Assembly (NCBI GenBank): GCA_907165065.1
Contig: OU015534.1
Span: 10,299,686-10,363,685 of the forward strand
Direction: 5' to 3'
Length of the DNA: 64,000 nt
DNA from: Caprimulgus europaeus
Taxonomy: Eukaryota > Chordata > Aves > Caprimulgiformes > Caprimulgidae
Position numbers and translations under genes: made by a program. The notes beneath the pieces were generated by a model. That model was not told where the DNA came from. It worked only from the letters and a program-made list of their open reading frames with translations, and made no database searches. Shown in pieces: positions 1 through 13,800 of the stretch (positions within the stretch are counted from its first letter, which is position 1; each line of letters begins with the position of its first letter).

Positions 1-1289
1 AACAAACCAAAACAAACAGAAGTGTTATCAAGATGGCTATTGAGAATTTCTCCTCTCTGAAAGCAGGCTTTTCAGTCAAGCTAAAAAGCAATAACATTTT
101 CAAGAAAAAAATTCAGTGCAAATGTCATAAAAAATGAAATGTCTGACAAGCACAACAACCTTCCCAGGCTTGAAAAAAGGGATTGGGTATTTTATTTTTG
201 ACTTTCTGCTTTTTGATTTTGGCTAGATGGATAATGCAGAATTAGGAAGGTGACTTTTCCTTCTTCCAGAGGTGGAGACCTGAGGACCAGAAAGATGAGT
301 CTTACCCCAAACCATGCCTGCAAGCATGGACTCATTTAGGTGAGGAGGGACCTCTGGAGGCCTCTGGTCCAATGCCATGCTCCAAGAAGGGCCAGCTTCA
401 AATATTGAATCAGTTTGCTCTGGACTTTTTCTGGCTGAACTTTGAAGATCTCTAAGGATGGACACTCCAGCACCTTCATCCCAGTCACAGAGAAATTGTA
501 CCCAAGTTTTCAGCCTCCAGGTTCAGTGCCCTGAAAAAAAAAATATATATATCCTAATGTCCCTCACTGCCCTAGGATTGTCATGGAAGAAATCCAGGAG
601 GGTTGGCATACGCAGTGGCATCTACAGTTACAGAGGAAAGAGCCTCAGAAAGAAAGAGGTGTGGGCCAGACCTTTTTGAAACCTCAGGCTCTGTCCACAG
701 CCTTCAGTAGAGACATGAGTAATCAAATGTGGGTGCTCTCCAAACCTGCCTCATCCAAACCAGCCATGCTGTAGACACTTGGCCCCACCACAAGCCAGCC
801 TCCAAGACGTACTCCAAAGCTGTGATACCTGGCTTGTTATCCTTCTTTGTTTCCTCCCTCCTTTCAGTCTGCTAGCAGTTGTATTTCTGGGGGCACAGGA
901 CTCATTTATGAGCCTCCACAGTGATAAAACAAAAAGGAAGAACCTCGGTAACACAACCTGGACTGCCAGGCAAGGATTTTGCTTACCATTTGTGGGCAAT
1001 CATTTCCCATCTTGCATGGGAAGTGGATCAAGCTACTGGGGGCCTTTCAGCTCCAAAACCCACTAGAAAAAACCTGAAACTGCCGGGAAGCAGGGGAGAG
1101 CGGATTGCAGTGAGACGGCTCATCTGTCCCAGTAGCAGGTTTTACTGACTCTAAGAGCTCCAGGCTCCTGGAATTGCTTTCCCAAAGTCTCTCCAGCTGG
1201 CTGCCAAGGTAGAGCCTGCAGAGAGGCAAGGCAAATACCTTTCATCTTTTTTAAGCTTTATTTCCGAATGAAGCAGAATTATGCCGCTG

Positions 1290-1327
1290 TTCTCTCTCTT
1301 TTTTTTTCTTTTTTTCTTTTTTTCCCT
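1290..1327 (+). repeat. Polypyrimidine tract
   Basis: All 38 bases are C or T, mostly runs of T broken by single C. It forces a Phe/Leu/Ser-rich translation on the + strand and a Lys-rich one on the other, so the frames crossing it are artefacts of base composition. Confidence 0.85.
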
Positions 1328-4300
1328 AATAACTTTTAAATCCTTTGCCTGCTTGCACACCAATTTTTCACAGGGGGATCAGACATGCAATTCTGACAAG
1401 TCTGGAGTAAACAGGCAGCTGGGGAGAGGACAGAGGAACTCCTCTAAAGCAAAATGCCTCTCATCAACAGTCACACCAGAGCATGAAACATCTCATTCAC
1501 TGGGCACCGGGGAGTCCAAGCAGAGCTCGGCCTCCAGGAATAACTCCATGGGAACTGGGCTACATCAGTTCAGCCTGTCTGTCTCCCAGGTAAGTTGTCC
1601 TGCTTTATGGCAGAGTTTTGCAGTTTGCTCTGAGCAATGCTTGTGTGCAAGCAGCAATAACGAGTGGATTTCTAGCATGGAAGGAGGTCGTGCTCAGGGA
1701 TTCTGTAGTCCTGAGCTGCTGGAGCCACCCCATGTGCAGCTGCTAAAGAGCTCTGCTACATCCTCAGGTGCATCATGAGGCATAAGCCATCAGATACATT
1801 GAGGCGTCATCTTTCCTCTCTCCACAGCTGCAATCCCTTCCCCAGTTTTGGGTACCCAGTGTCAATGTGTCAGGAGGTGAGAAGAGTGAACAGCATTATC
1901 AGAGCCCTTGAAAACAGGAAGCGTAGAAGGAGACCAAAAAAGACTGTGATTGTTTTAGTCTCAGAAAAGGGAAATATGAGAGCAATCTGCAAATTTGCAA
2001 TCAGTTCTTGTGAAGAAGGAAGTCTTCTCTATGATCACAACAGGTAGGAAAAGAAGTGACAGGCTTCAGTTGTAGCCCAAGAGGATAAAGGTTAGAAATA
2101 AAGGAAAACTTTGCCAATAGGAAAAATAATCCTGTCTGGATAGGGATGGCATTCCACCTCTGTAGTTTTTAAGGGCAAGCAATATACAACCTTCAGCTGG
2201 GTTTATGCTTTAGGTGGAGATAACCCTTAGACCTCCCTCCTGACCTAATTTCTACATTTCCATGAACAAGCCACTGTCACCGATGAGACCACCGGCAGCT
2301 TAACGCACTGTCTGAAGTAGATGGGCAGGATACAAACCTTAGAAGAGAGGATGCTGGTTTGTCAGCTTGCCTGGTGTGCTCAGCGCTGCACAAAGCCCAA
2401 GGACAACTCCTGCCCCATTGCTCTGGACAGTAAGGATGCTGCAAATTCCAGATTATCATTCATGCCTGAATTGCCTATCTGTATTCAGGAGAACCTTGGG
2501 GCTTTCCTGCCATAACTAAACTACAGTGAATTAGCATTTTAAAAGCTCTGCTGAATCTGTACTTGGTTAGAACAATGCGACTGTTACTAATTTAAACTCA
2601 GCCAAACCACTATCCCACTGTATAGTGGAGAATTTCAGTCTGGATCTGGACTTTGACATTTCTATCCAGGACATGTGACTGTCTGGTGTAAATCAGCTCT
2701 TTCAGCTTCAATTGTAAAACTGCACCCACATAGGAAGCACCTACCACACAGACCAAAACTCTCCCCCCTTGTCAGAGCAAAGAGGCCGCTGTGCATGTCC
2801 AAAATACATGTGCAGTGTAAATGCATGTGCATGGTGGACACTACCAATGCTCCTCTGAACATCAGGAAGAAGGCTTTTCCCCTTCAAAGGCAGACTACTA
2901 ACTTGTTCTTCTTGGAGAGTCTCTTTTGAAGGCACAAGGGCCCTAAGTCAGCTGATTGTGCCACAGTCTGATCAGCAAAGCTCGCACGTTCATGTGCAGA
3001 AAAGGGAAAAAAAAAAAAACCTTGATCACTACTTTCCCTTTGCCTTAACCAAGCCTGCCTTGATCTCACAAAACCCAGGGTGCTTGGAGTACAGAGGCAC
3101 AAGTTCAAAGAGACAGCAAGAAGTTAATTTGAAAGCAAAAGGTGCTCTTCAGGCAGGTGGGAAGAAGTAATTAGAAAGCACAGCTATTCCAAAGCTTCAA
3201 TAAATGACATCAAGGCAGCCATTATACACTCACTAAAGCACGAGGGTCCTCCACTCTTGTCAATCAAGGAAAATACCAAGACTGTAGACACATGGGCCAG
3301 ACTGCAAAGGCAGGAGCTGGTAGGGCTCCCTGCCACCCTTGCTCGAGCAGGCAAAGGTGGCTACATCAACATGCACTGTGCTCCATGAGCTCAGTGGAGC
3401 ACCATGAGCTTCAGCTTTCTGTGGGCAATGTCCTATTTTGTTGTTATCTATCCAAAATGCACTGACTTTTCAGTTCAGCATTTTAATTATTATTTCATTT
3501 CACCTTCAAACACTATACCCTACCTCACTCTGGTCTTGGGAAGCCTGGTGACAAACACTTTCATATCTCCTAGCCCCAGGCAATACCAGAGCTGGATTCA
3601 GGATCCTGTCACTTCCAAACTGCAGATGCAGGAGATTCCCTTCTGCATAATTCTTCCATCTCTAGCTTCTCATCTGTAAAATACAGCTAATCATTGTGCA
3701 GCTTTTGTCTATTTAGGCTGTAGGCTCTCAGGGGCTATCCAAGGACACGACACAATGAGGAGCCCCTCCATCAGAGAAACAGAAGATGACTTGCATGAGC
3801 TGAATGCAGGCAAGGTTGTCAGTGAGAGATGGCATCTTTTATCAGATAAATTGATTCACAAAAGCCAAGAGAAGTAGTTTTCTTTCCAGCAAGCAACATC
3901 AATACACACATATGAATGCAGAGCTAGTGTTTCTCCCACACCATTTCACCACCCTCCTCTCAACATCCCTCTCTACCTCTGTCCCATAGTAGTGCGACAT
4001 TCAGACAACTTCTCCCTGACTCAGCCTTTTCACATCCTACAGCCAGGCCTGAAACCCACATGGTGGTGACGCAAACCCAAAACCTCTCTCCCACGCCAGG
4101 TATGTGCCAGCTGCAGCCGAGCAGCACGAGCTGCGATCCTTCGTTCTGCTGCCTGTGGCTGCAGGAGCAGGCAGAGGTTGTGGTACCTGGCTATTGCTGG
4201 GCAGCACAGCACATCCCTTCTGCAGACCAACAGCTCCTCTCTCTCCTTCTCCCCCAAGCCCAGGAGGCACCAGCCACATTATGCAGCGTGATGCAGCCTC

Positions 4301-5451
4301 TGATCCTCGAGGGCTTAGAGAATCGCCTGGACCCTGAGCAGGCTCCCGCTGGAGTTCGGAAGGTGCCCGTGTGAGTGTGTGATCCCTGCTGCCAGCCTCT
4401 GCTGTCAGCTCTGCTCACAGGCAGATCTCTATAAGCCTCCCAAGCCACTGTGGAGCTGGGGCTGCCGGCAACCATAGGAGCCCTTTCCCCTGCTGTAAGT
4501 ACTGATCCCTCCTAAAACCTAGAGTGATTGCATTAATCAGTTTGCTTCGAAGTAGGCCATGCTGAATGTGTTTGAGCCTGGCTGATAAAACAGGGAGAGA
4601 AAGAATTGCAAGGAGATTAGAAAGGAATCGTGCTTAATTTGGGAACGTCTCTGAAGATTTATTCCAAAGCATGAAAGCCATGGAGAAGGCTCCCGCCCAG
4701 AGATTAAAGTTGCTCTGACTCACATGTCTGAGGCCTGACAATGGCTTATTCAGGAGAGCTGCCTGCAGCCACGAGACAGAGGATACAGTTTTCCCAAAGC
4801 ATTTCAATTTTCAAGAGAAAATTAAAAAAAGACTGGGCTTCATTAGTTTCACTAAATAACATGAGAAGCCATGGTCCCCATTTCTCCTAAACCTGCCTAT
4901 AGATCCCTGCACTTTTGTCGGGCTGAGAAAAACCACAGCCAGCAGTTGGCAACAACTTCTGAATCGCCACTTTCTGGCATCTCCTATTGCATTTGACCTC
5001 CAAACAAAAGCAGAGCTAAGAAGCCCTGGTTGGCCCTTGCCAACCAGGGAGGAATGCAGCAAACATCACCTCTTGCCTGCTGTGCCCCTTCTTGTGTCCT
5101 TTGTCCACAGAAGTGAAATCCAGGGGCTAAAAGTGTACAGCTGTTCTATCATGTTGGCCTCTTCCAGGCCACCTCGTTCTCCCTGCTGCACAGCCAGCTC
5201 TGTGAGCACTACATGACCCCTGAGCAGGTGTCCCCATTCTGCAATCCCATGGGCACCCCACTGAGCACTGGGTGTGTGGATGGTGCCAGGACCTCAGCAT
5301 TTCTTTCCCCACAAGCTCATGGTGGCCCCAATCTCCATTCCATCTCCAGGTGAGCCTCCAAAGGAAAGAAGGTGGCACCTGCAAGAGGGTGCATGCAGGA
5401 ATTGATCTTGTATTTTCTGCTTTGCTTCTCTCATCAGCTGCAGAAGGGAAA

Positions 5452-5504
5452 GGGATGGTGAGTTTGGGAGTGATGGGATGGTGAGTTTGGGAGTGATGGG
5501 ATGG
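5452..5504 (+). repeat. 23-bp tandem duplication
   Basis: The 23-bp unit beginning GGGATGGTGAGTTTGGGAG is present twice without visible change (starts 5452 and 5475), followed by a partial third copy from 5498 to about 5504. Perfect identity of the two copies suggests a recent local duplication. It is unrelated in sequence to the 22-23 bp minisatellite at 45.7 kb despite the similar period. Confidence 0.85.
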
Positions 5505-6957
5505 CAGGTGTAGGGAATGGTGTGATTGCGGCCAACACACTGCCCATGCTGGAAATCCCTTTGGGACTGGTGGTGTAACCGAGCCTCGGGGATGAGCAGC
5601 AGGACAGCTCCAGGGCATCGGAAAGAACGAATCAGATTCAGTGCTTGACTGCTGTGGGCACAGCTATGGCATCACCTCTTACAACTGGTGTAAGCACAGC
5701 TCTGTGTTTTTACTCACAAGGGCCTTTTGGTAGATAACTCAGTGAAGAGTTTGTGGCTGATGCTGTTGACATCAACACCATCATGGTGAAGTCTGATGTG
5801 TGGTAAAACATTTGTGAGGTGTCAGCTCTTGGCTAGGGAGGTCAGGATGCTGCTTCAGAGAAGGCTGCCAGCAAGATCCCTCCACAGGACCCTGTATGGG
5901 ACTGCACACCAGCAGCTCAGGGGACAGGGAGACCAGAGGGCAGGAGAGCAGCCATAGCACTGTGTTGTTGATGCATGAGAAGTTCCCTTGCACCTTCCAT
6001 ACAATGTACAGCAGCTGCCACTGCTGCTTCTTGTTCTATTCTCCAGAATAGCTGGAGCAGAGACAAGCCCAGCCCCATAAGAAGCTCTGCAGAGTTTGTT
6101 TCGATCTTCTTGCTGATGGGGAAGGACAGCCAGAGCCTGCTGAACAGAAAAGGCTGTGTACCAGCTCTCGGCGTCCAGGTAATTGTACTCATCTCCCATC
6201 CATCATCCCAGGAACGACATCCTCCGTTGCCAGACCTAATGCCCTTTATGCCATTTCTTTCATGGAACCAGCCTGAAATTGATTTTGAAACAGAAGCAAG
6301 AACCTGTATCAATTTTCCCCTTGGAGGTGTGACGGTGTGTCTGCTTTCTGCCACGTTAGGTTATTTTTGTTCTCTGCCCTGTGTGTGTGTGTTCCCCTGG
6401 CTCTGTTCACTGAGACAGGTAGAAAGGATCCCATCTTTCAGAAGTCAGACTGGTGGGGGACAGGAGATGACTGACAACATGATGTAGCAAAATGGTAGCC
6501 ACCTCCACACTTCACAGTGTCCATCACCTGTACCCTCACTGGCTTTGTTTGCCAGGGGAAGGGTTCAAGGAAGATATCTAGGGTAGATTCAGTCTCTACA
6601 GCTCAGTCAGCCCTTTCCAAATCATGAAATCCGTCTGCGAAGCTGTGGAAGGAAGCTGAGTTGAAAGGCTAATGCACAAGGTTTCCTCACTTGTGGCAAG
6701 GGGACCACATCAAAGGACACCCCCAGGTTTCCAAGCAGTGCAAGGCCATAGGACTGCTTTTTGATATCTTTATTGAGGTCTTGAGGTTCCTGCTTTACAA
6801 TTTGTCTCTAACTAGAACCTGTAGCACTAAGAACACGCAAAGAGGTGACAGCCATGCCTATGGGCCCCCCTGCTTTTCTGCAGCCATACAGAGAGATTAT
6901 GATCTGGCTGGAGACAGAACTGTGAAGGGGATCCAAAATCAGAAAAAGGGAGGATTA

Positions 6958-6986
6958 TTTTTCTTTTTTTTTTCTTTTTTTTTTTC
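6958..6986 (+). repeat. T-rich homopolymer tract
   Basis: Runs of T of about 10 and 12 bases are separated by single C residues. On the + strand it could mimic a splice polypyrimidine tract, because it ends in TTTTTCAG at 6981-6988, but no open frame with protein-like content follows. Confidence 0.8.
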
Positions 6987-7298
6987 AGATTGCTTTCAGT
7001 TTAAATACTAACAGAGCAATCGAGATTTCCTCCACTCACAAGCAGAAATCTTAAAGCACCATCTAATCTTGAAGATTCCTGTTAACAGCTCAGTGTCATT
7101 CACCAAATGCAGCTGCCAGATCTACTCCAGAGGCAGTTTGAGACACTTCCAACTACTGTGGACCTAAACCTGGTGTGAGGGTAGTCCTCTCAGCCCCAAT
7201 GAGGATCCAGGCTGGGCTGGAGGAGCCTTCACATTAGTCTATCCTCCTAAATCAGTCTGGAAATGTATTTGTTTAATTTGCCCTTTAAAACCTCCACA

Positions 7299-7825
7299 GA
7301 ATCAGAGTCACAGAATGGTTGAGGTTGTCAGGAACCTCTGGAGGTCATCTTATCTGACCCCCCTGCCTAAGCATGGACACCTAGAGCTGTTTGCCCAAGA
7401 CCACATCCAGACGGCTTTTGAATATCTCCACGGATGGAGACTGCAACCTCTCTGGGCAACCTGTTCCAGTGCTCAGTCACCATGATGTACTGGTGGTGCC
7501 TGGGGTAGTTCCTCCTCAGGTGCAGGACTTCACACTTCTTGTTGAACTTCACAAAGTTCCAGTTGGCCCATTTCTCCAGCTTACCAAGGTCCCTCTGGAT
7601 GGCAGCATGACCCTTTGGTTTATCAGCCACTCCTCTCAGTTTTGTACCATCAGCAAACTTGCTGAGGGTACATTATCCAGAATATTAATAAAGATGTTGA
7701 ACAAGGTTGGGCTCAATATTGACCCCTGGGGTACACTGCTAGCTACTGGCCTCCAATTGCTGATCACCACCCTCTGGGCATGGCCATTCTGCCACTTTTC
7801 AATGCACCTCACTGCTCATCTCTGG
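7299..7825 (-). mobile_element. CR1 LINE fragment, internally deleted
   Basis: Read on the minus strand this is the 3' end of a CR1 non-LTR retrotransposon, including the end of its reverse transcriptase frame. The + strand begins with the complement of the CR1 3' end (GAATCAGAGTCACAGAATGG, 7299-7318). The minus-strand translation (about 7367-7630) contains the CR1 motif [20 protein letters not shown], then [11 protein letters not shown], and only about ten residues later [10 protein letters not shown]. In CR1 proteins these motifs are normally separated by over a hundred residues, so the copy has an internal deletion. In-frame stops lie on both sides, so it is dead. The outer limit near 7825 is judged from similarity to CR1 text and is approximate. 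Confidence 0.9.
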
Positions 7826-10800
7826 CAAGAGAGAGGTCTTGCTTTTGCCTGCAAATCTGTTGTCATGCTTCACTATCCTCCTCCTGGGATTTTTTTTCCT
7901 TCCTCACTGCCTTTTGAAGCTGACTTTCAAACAAGCCCTCCTTGTGGCTAAACCTTGGTGCCACATACAGAGGAAAGTGGGGAGAGATGCTGCTTTTCAT
8001 TATTTGCTCTGTCACTGAAGGGAATAGCCCTGGCTTGTAGCACAGGATCATTCAGCAGCGTTTCATGTCTGTGCATCTGAACCTCTTGTTTTCAGATTAC
8101 TCTGGAGCTGGTTTTATTAGTGGTTGATTGAGTGGTCTCAGCATGGCTCTTGTGGAATACCCACATCTTCCGTTCACCACGGAGCAGATGGAAATATTCT
8201 CAGTGAGACATTCATGCATATGCAATATCCATGAAGGAAAACATCTCAGCTCTTATTGCTGCTGCCAGCAATGCTGCCTATCTGCTTCTGGGTGAACTCA
8301 ACTGATATTTATTTGGGCACTATCAGAAAAGAGCATTGGTGGAAAACTCCCTAATTCATGTAAAAATACTATTGATGCTTCTGGTAGAAAATCTTCAAAT
8401 GCTGTAAATACTCTATTTAAATAGCTTTTTTTTTGTCATTGAGTGTTGAAATCTTGACAGAATGCTTGAAAAATAAAATCATTTGGAATGTTTTGACCAC
8501 CTTTTCAAAAAGGGTGATTAATAAATACAACAGGCTTCTTTCCACTTGAGCAGCCCTTTATACCTGCCGGAGTCTTCTGGGTGAATGAGATTAAGTTACG
8601 GAAGACTTTAGGAAGCAAAACCACCAGTAGATTTGGAAAAGAGAGAGAATTTAAAAGAATGCCAGGCACTCATATTTAGGGATATGCTGGAATTGACATT
8701 AAGCCATTTTTGTGCTACCCAAGGGTTATGTAGCTAAAAAAGGACATACAAAGCAGTCTTATGATTAGGGAGCCATGATTTTGGTGCCCTCATGGTAGGA
8801 GAAACAAGGGACTGAGGAAACCAAATGCAACTGCTCTCTCACCAGCTGGGAATGAATGCTGTGGCTAATGCATCTGCCCAGCATAAACACATCTGGATTT
8901 ATAGGTACAACTGAATGAGTTCTGACCCTGCATATTCCTGTTTGTCTGTATCATGGTAGACTAGCTCTCCTCTCCCACCTGCTGTTCTTAATTATTGTCA
9001 GGGGGTTTTTTTATACGAAAAAAGACATATTTGCATTCAGTCGTGCCCATTCTCTAACCATCATCCCAGATCCAGACTGTCCCTCCACTGACCACAAACA
9101 TCCTACAGTGAAAAATCCGGTGTTCTCAGCAAGATCCAAAAGCTGTAAATGTTTCATTTTAGGAGAAAATGAGTTTTTCTTGATCTTTCACATGCAAGCA
9201 CAAGTTTCTGTAGATGCTATCCTGAAGCCTGTGAAATGCTGAATGGCCGAACAGTGAGGCACCGGGCTCAGGCGGTGCTTGCATTGATTACCTGAGCCCT
9301 GATTGATGTGGGGATGCTTTATGCTTTGTTCTCTAATGTACTTTCAGCAGCTCTAATATAATTTCCTTTTAACAAGTGGGAACAGGTGAATGCACAATTA
9401 TGTGTGTCTTGTCTGTCTGGATGATTCAGCCTCATGTTGTTGTCATAGCAGCATGTCCCCGTCGCAGGCTTACACGTTGAGGCAGGGCTCTTTTGTATGT
9501 GCTGGTTTGCAATTCGCAAATAAACAAAACCCAGTACCCTGCTTTGATAGAAGAGGATTTGCTGTGTTGTTGGAATTGTCACTGTATTTAAATGTGGGAG
9601 GAAAAATCAAGCTGATTATCAACACCCTTAGGACAACCCCATAAGGATTTCCAAGGATAAAAACAGAGCCTAGATTTGACTTTGATTTGGGAAGTCACAG
9701 AAAAGAGCTGTTAAATTTGTTTCTATATCCTCTAGAGTGAGAGTTGTGTCCCCTTCCCTTCCAAAGGAAGCACACCCTTTGGCAGTGTCATCACTCATGC
9801 AGCATGGCCTGAGTAGCAGGGCTTTGGTTATTTAACCAGTTCTGGCGCGTGGTTCTCTCCAGTCCCTGAGCCAGAGGTCCACACTTTGCTCTGAGTCTGT
9901 GCTGACCACCAGTCATCCTGGCACTGTACACTGGGATCACTAGCTGGATCCTAAGTGGGATGCAAGGCTGTAGGGTGTGATGTCATGTCATGCATTGTCA
10001 CATAAGGCTGCCCTGATCACAGTCCAGCTTGTTGGCTACTGAAATTTGCTCTTTTCCATGTTGGTCTGGGGAGCCACATAGGTCTGGAAGGGGTCTTGCG
10101 CCTTCCAAGCCTCTTTTTGTGGGTCACCAAAGTCCAAAGGTAGCATGGATTTCTAGAGATCTAAAACAGCAATGTGCCAATGACCCATGACAAAACTTGC
10201 CACAAGAACTGAGCCTGAGGAAAAGACACATTTCCAGCCTTAGCTGTAGAAGTAACCCAGCCTTAAAACTGCAACTCTTCCAAAGCATTGTTTCCCAAGT
10301 ACATATAGGTGAATAATGAGTGGAGCACTAAGTATCTGGAGATGTTTACACATGGAAAAAGCCTATGTTCAGTGCCAAAGCTGGGACCTTTGCAATGGTG
10401 ACCACCTGTAACCAGCAGGAAGGCCTCACAGTGACCAAGAGGTTGTGCCAGCCCCAGCTGGGACACAGCACCCGGCTGTGACAGTGCATGTGAAAGACTC
10501 AAGTGAGTATCATAAGTACATGCTCAGGGCAAACAGGTCCTTGGGGAAGGCAGGGGAAGCACCTCTGCTAGGCAAGTCTCCTGTTAACGCTTTCAAAGAG
10601 GCTTCTCTTTGCATCTGATCCCTGTGGCTTCCTTGCAAGTTCAAATTGGCATCCATGGAGGCAGATCCTCAATCAGGGTGGACCACCACCCGATTAATTC
10701 AACTAGCTCCATAGAGAGAGGGCCTGAACAGCTGCGAGTCCATCTGAGGTTGATTTACAGCCAGTTGTGGTTTGGGGCATGTGTTACAACAACAGAAATT

Positions 10801-13800
10801 CTGACACACATGCACACACGGAGAACAGGTAAGGAAGAGGAGAGTGGAGATCCTAAAAGAACTCTACATCTAGGAGCAATTTGAATGCCACTCATTTTTG
10901 TTCTTTATTTGCCCTGGCAGACAGAGCCCAGCATGGTTCAGGTGTCTAAGGAAATTTTCAATCACATTTAAAGAGGTAGAGAGAGTGGAACGTACAAAAT
11001 GGGATGGGATTGCACTGCATTGCTGTGACCTCTCTGTGCCTAGAGCTCTGCCTTAAATTGGAAGAAAAGTGCCAATTAATCTAACACTGAGGGAGGCACA
11101 GGCAACAAAACCATTTCATGTCCGCTCATTTTCCCCCATGACTTGTAGTCCTCTCCACCTCGCTAATTGGAGAAAGCTCTCTGATGTAGGTTTAATTAAA
11201 TACCTTTTGAATGCTTCTGAGCAGTGGGAAAGACGGTGGAGTCATTCCAAGTCTGTCACACTGAGGGATGGATTCAAAATCAGGGCTCCTCACTTCACAG
11301 CTATAAAAAATACAGATTCTGTGGGAGCAGTGGAGGATCTCTAATAACAACGGAGCTAGAAACTAAAGGCTGACAACATCTGGCTGTGGAAAGGAGGATC
11401 TTTCACATCCCAGCAGTTCTTCTAATACTGCAGAGAAGATGCTTGGTCACCCTGTGGCAAAGGAAGGGCTCTTAGGGAAGGGGGACACCTCTACAAGGGA
11501 TATATGCAAGGCAAGGATGCTGCTGTTGTGTCCCAAGAAGAAGGACTGCAGGTCCAGAAAGGGGGTGGAGTAGTAAAGGATGGAGGAGAAGAGAAGAAGA
11601 ATATGTGCTTATGAAGGGGACAGACAAAGAGAGGAGCAGTAAGCACCAGATGAGTTGGAACACAGCTCTGTCCCAAGTACACAAGAGACACTTCAGCAGG
11701 TCACCTCTGTTTTATGGGTGTACACTGGTTTTGGTGCTTCGTCTGAAGAGAAGCATTCCTGCCTGGGATTGAGGCTGCCCTGTGCTGAGACCATTTGTGC
11801 CCTAAATAGGACAGCAAAGTGAGGCTGATTTAAGGAAGGGTGAGCTTTAGCACATGGAGATGCAAGGGGAGCACACCATGGGTACCAGGTAGACTAAGGA
11901 CCAGGTAGATGCCCTTGCAGCGAGGCCAGACTCTAAGACAAAGCCTCAGCTGTGAGACAACTTTTCCTATTTCTTTAAAACACCCATTTCCTCCCCTCCT
12001 CATCCCAGGAGGAGGCTGGGAGTGCTGCCTACAGGCTGAGCGCTGCAGGAGAGAGCTTGCAAATAATCTGAGAGCAAGAGAAAAAATTTCAACGAGACTT
12101 TGAAAGAGTCTATTTAGGTTATCTGAAAGGAGGTCAAGAGGTGATTTGATTACAGTGCATAAGTGCCGACAGTGGAAGAAAACACCAGTTTCTAAAGAGC
12201 TTTTTAATCTCTCAGAGAAAGCTGGAACAAGAGCCAGTGGCTGAGAGATGAAGCCAGACAAATGCAAATAAGACATAGGGAGCATATCTTTAGCAGAGAG
12301 GAAGATAAATGGGAAGAGCGAACTCAAGGAGAATAGCACTTGGTATCTCCGGGTGCCTTCAACTGGGAGTTGGATAACAGAGCTTAAGACAGAGAGGAGC
12401 TGGGTTGGTTCCAAGGTGGCATTCAGGAGCCTGCAGTACATGAGTATATCTATAAAGTGGTCTGGTGATTCTTTGTCCCTTAATAGCAAGAAAATCCAAG
12501 TTTCTTGCTTTTTTAGGGGTAGAAAAATGCTTTGGGCAAAACCTGGTTCAGTGACCAGGAAGAGCTCAGCTCAAAGTTCATGGTTTCTAAGTCAAAACCA
12601 TATTCTGGGGGCCTGGGCTTCCAAAAGCTTGGTGGTCTTAGCCTCTTTGTCATTCTTTCTGGCAACAGAGCAGCTACATCCTGGTGAGAAATTCCAGCCT
12701 AGTGGAAGGAAATTCTCTACCATGGGTAGGAATTAAGGCATTGCCAGTTAAGAGCATAAAATATAAAAACTGATATGCCAGAAGACCCAATACACCATCT
12801 CATCATGCACCTGTGTCTGGCACTGGTAGGGGACTGTAGCAGAGGTTTAGGGGGAAAAAAAAAACAGGTCTGGAGTGAACCATTCCTGGAATTTTTTCCT
12901 CATTTCCAGCAATTTGTGGCTGATGGACTCCTGAAGTGGAAGCTGACACACAGCTATTAACAGGCCCTGAAGGATGCTTCTGCCACGAAATTCTCAGGCT
13001 GCTTTTGCTTGGAGCAATAACATTCATAATGTAATAATACAATGTGTGAAAAAGTGCATCCTTTTGCTTGTCTCAAATCTTCTGATCCTTTCACTGGTGC
13101 CTTTCTTTTGTCTTTTTCTTTTCTCTCTCTCTCTTTTTTTTTTTTTTTCTGGGAGGAGCACAATATACTTACTAATTGCAATTTCTTTCTACTGTTCAAG
13201 ATTTTTCAGGCTTCTCTCCCACCCCCCTGGATACTTAGGACAGAGTACCCCGATGGATTCAGTCCCCTCCTGTGGTCAGTCATAGTGGCATATTCCCTCC
13301 ATCGGTAGATGTGTCACAGCCAACCCACCAATGTGGTGTTCAGCACCAGAAGTCCAAGAGAGACACATGCTAAAGCCATCCTCCAGGGCTGGATTACAAA
13401 GGGTGAGGAGAGTATAGATAAACTGTTCCAGAAAATATGGCTCATCTTGGGTTGGCCAGGAAAATTCTTAGTTTTTATTTGCCCTGTTTCTTTTATTTGC
13501 CCTGACCCCCGCATCTCTAAGCATCTCTGGGCTCAAGCAAAAGAAGATCCCAGCACTAATTTCTGTGTTTCTCACTTGAATCCTTCCTGTTTGATAATAA
13601 GAGAGGGTTTCTAAGTCTGGATCCTCCAGGGATGACTGAGCAGCTACCTCTTTGCAATTGCCATGTTTTCTCCTTTTTCTCAGTACAGCTGTGTTCAATA
13701 AAGGAAAACTATTCACGAATAACCAAGCAAGCCCTTTTTGGACCAGGAGCTACTTGCTGGTGAAACCAATATTTAAGTATTTACCACTTGAATGTGAAGG

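Larger units (their letters stand above)
1..7298. other. No gene recognised; unique non-coding DNA
   Basis: I see no exon with matched splice sites and a recognisable protein here. Open frames up to 170 codons occur around 1281-1778 and 5855-6487, but they overlap on both strands and resemble no family I know. Simple sequence is limited to a pyrimidine tract at 1290-1327, a T-rich tract at 6958-6986 and a short 23-bp tandem duplication at 5452-5504, each listed separately. Confidence 0.6.

Noticed and set aside
5120..6180. Protein-like fragments such as EEFVADAVDINTIMVKSDVW at about 5740-5803, an LFYHVGLFQ-type segment near 5143, and a 170-codon frame ending near an apparent GTAATT donor at 6180.
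   Set aside because: They lie in different frames separated by stops, match no family I can name, and comparable frames exist on the opposite strand. It could be a decayed pseudogene, but I cannot support that without a database search.
7391..7951. 186-codon frame on the + strand.
   Set aside because: It is antisense to the CR1 reverse transcriptase remnant at 7299-7825 and simply reflects it.
11830..12489. 219-codon open frame on the minus strand.
   Set aside because: It is the longest frame in the window, but it has no recognisable domain, plausible start or splice partner, and a single frame of this size is not surprising in 64 kb.
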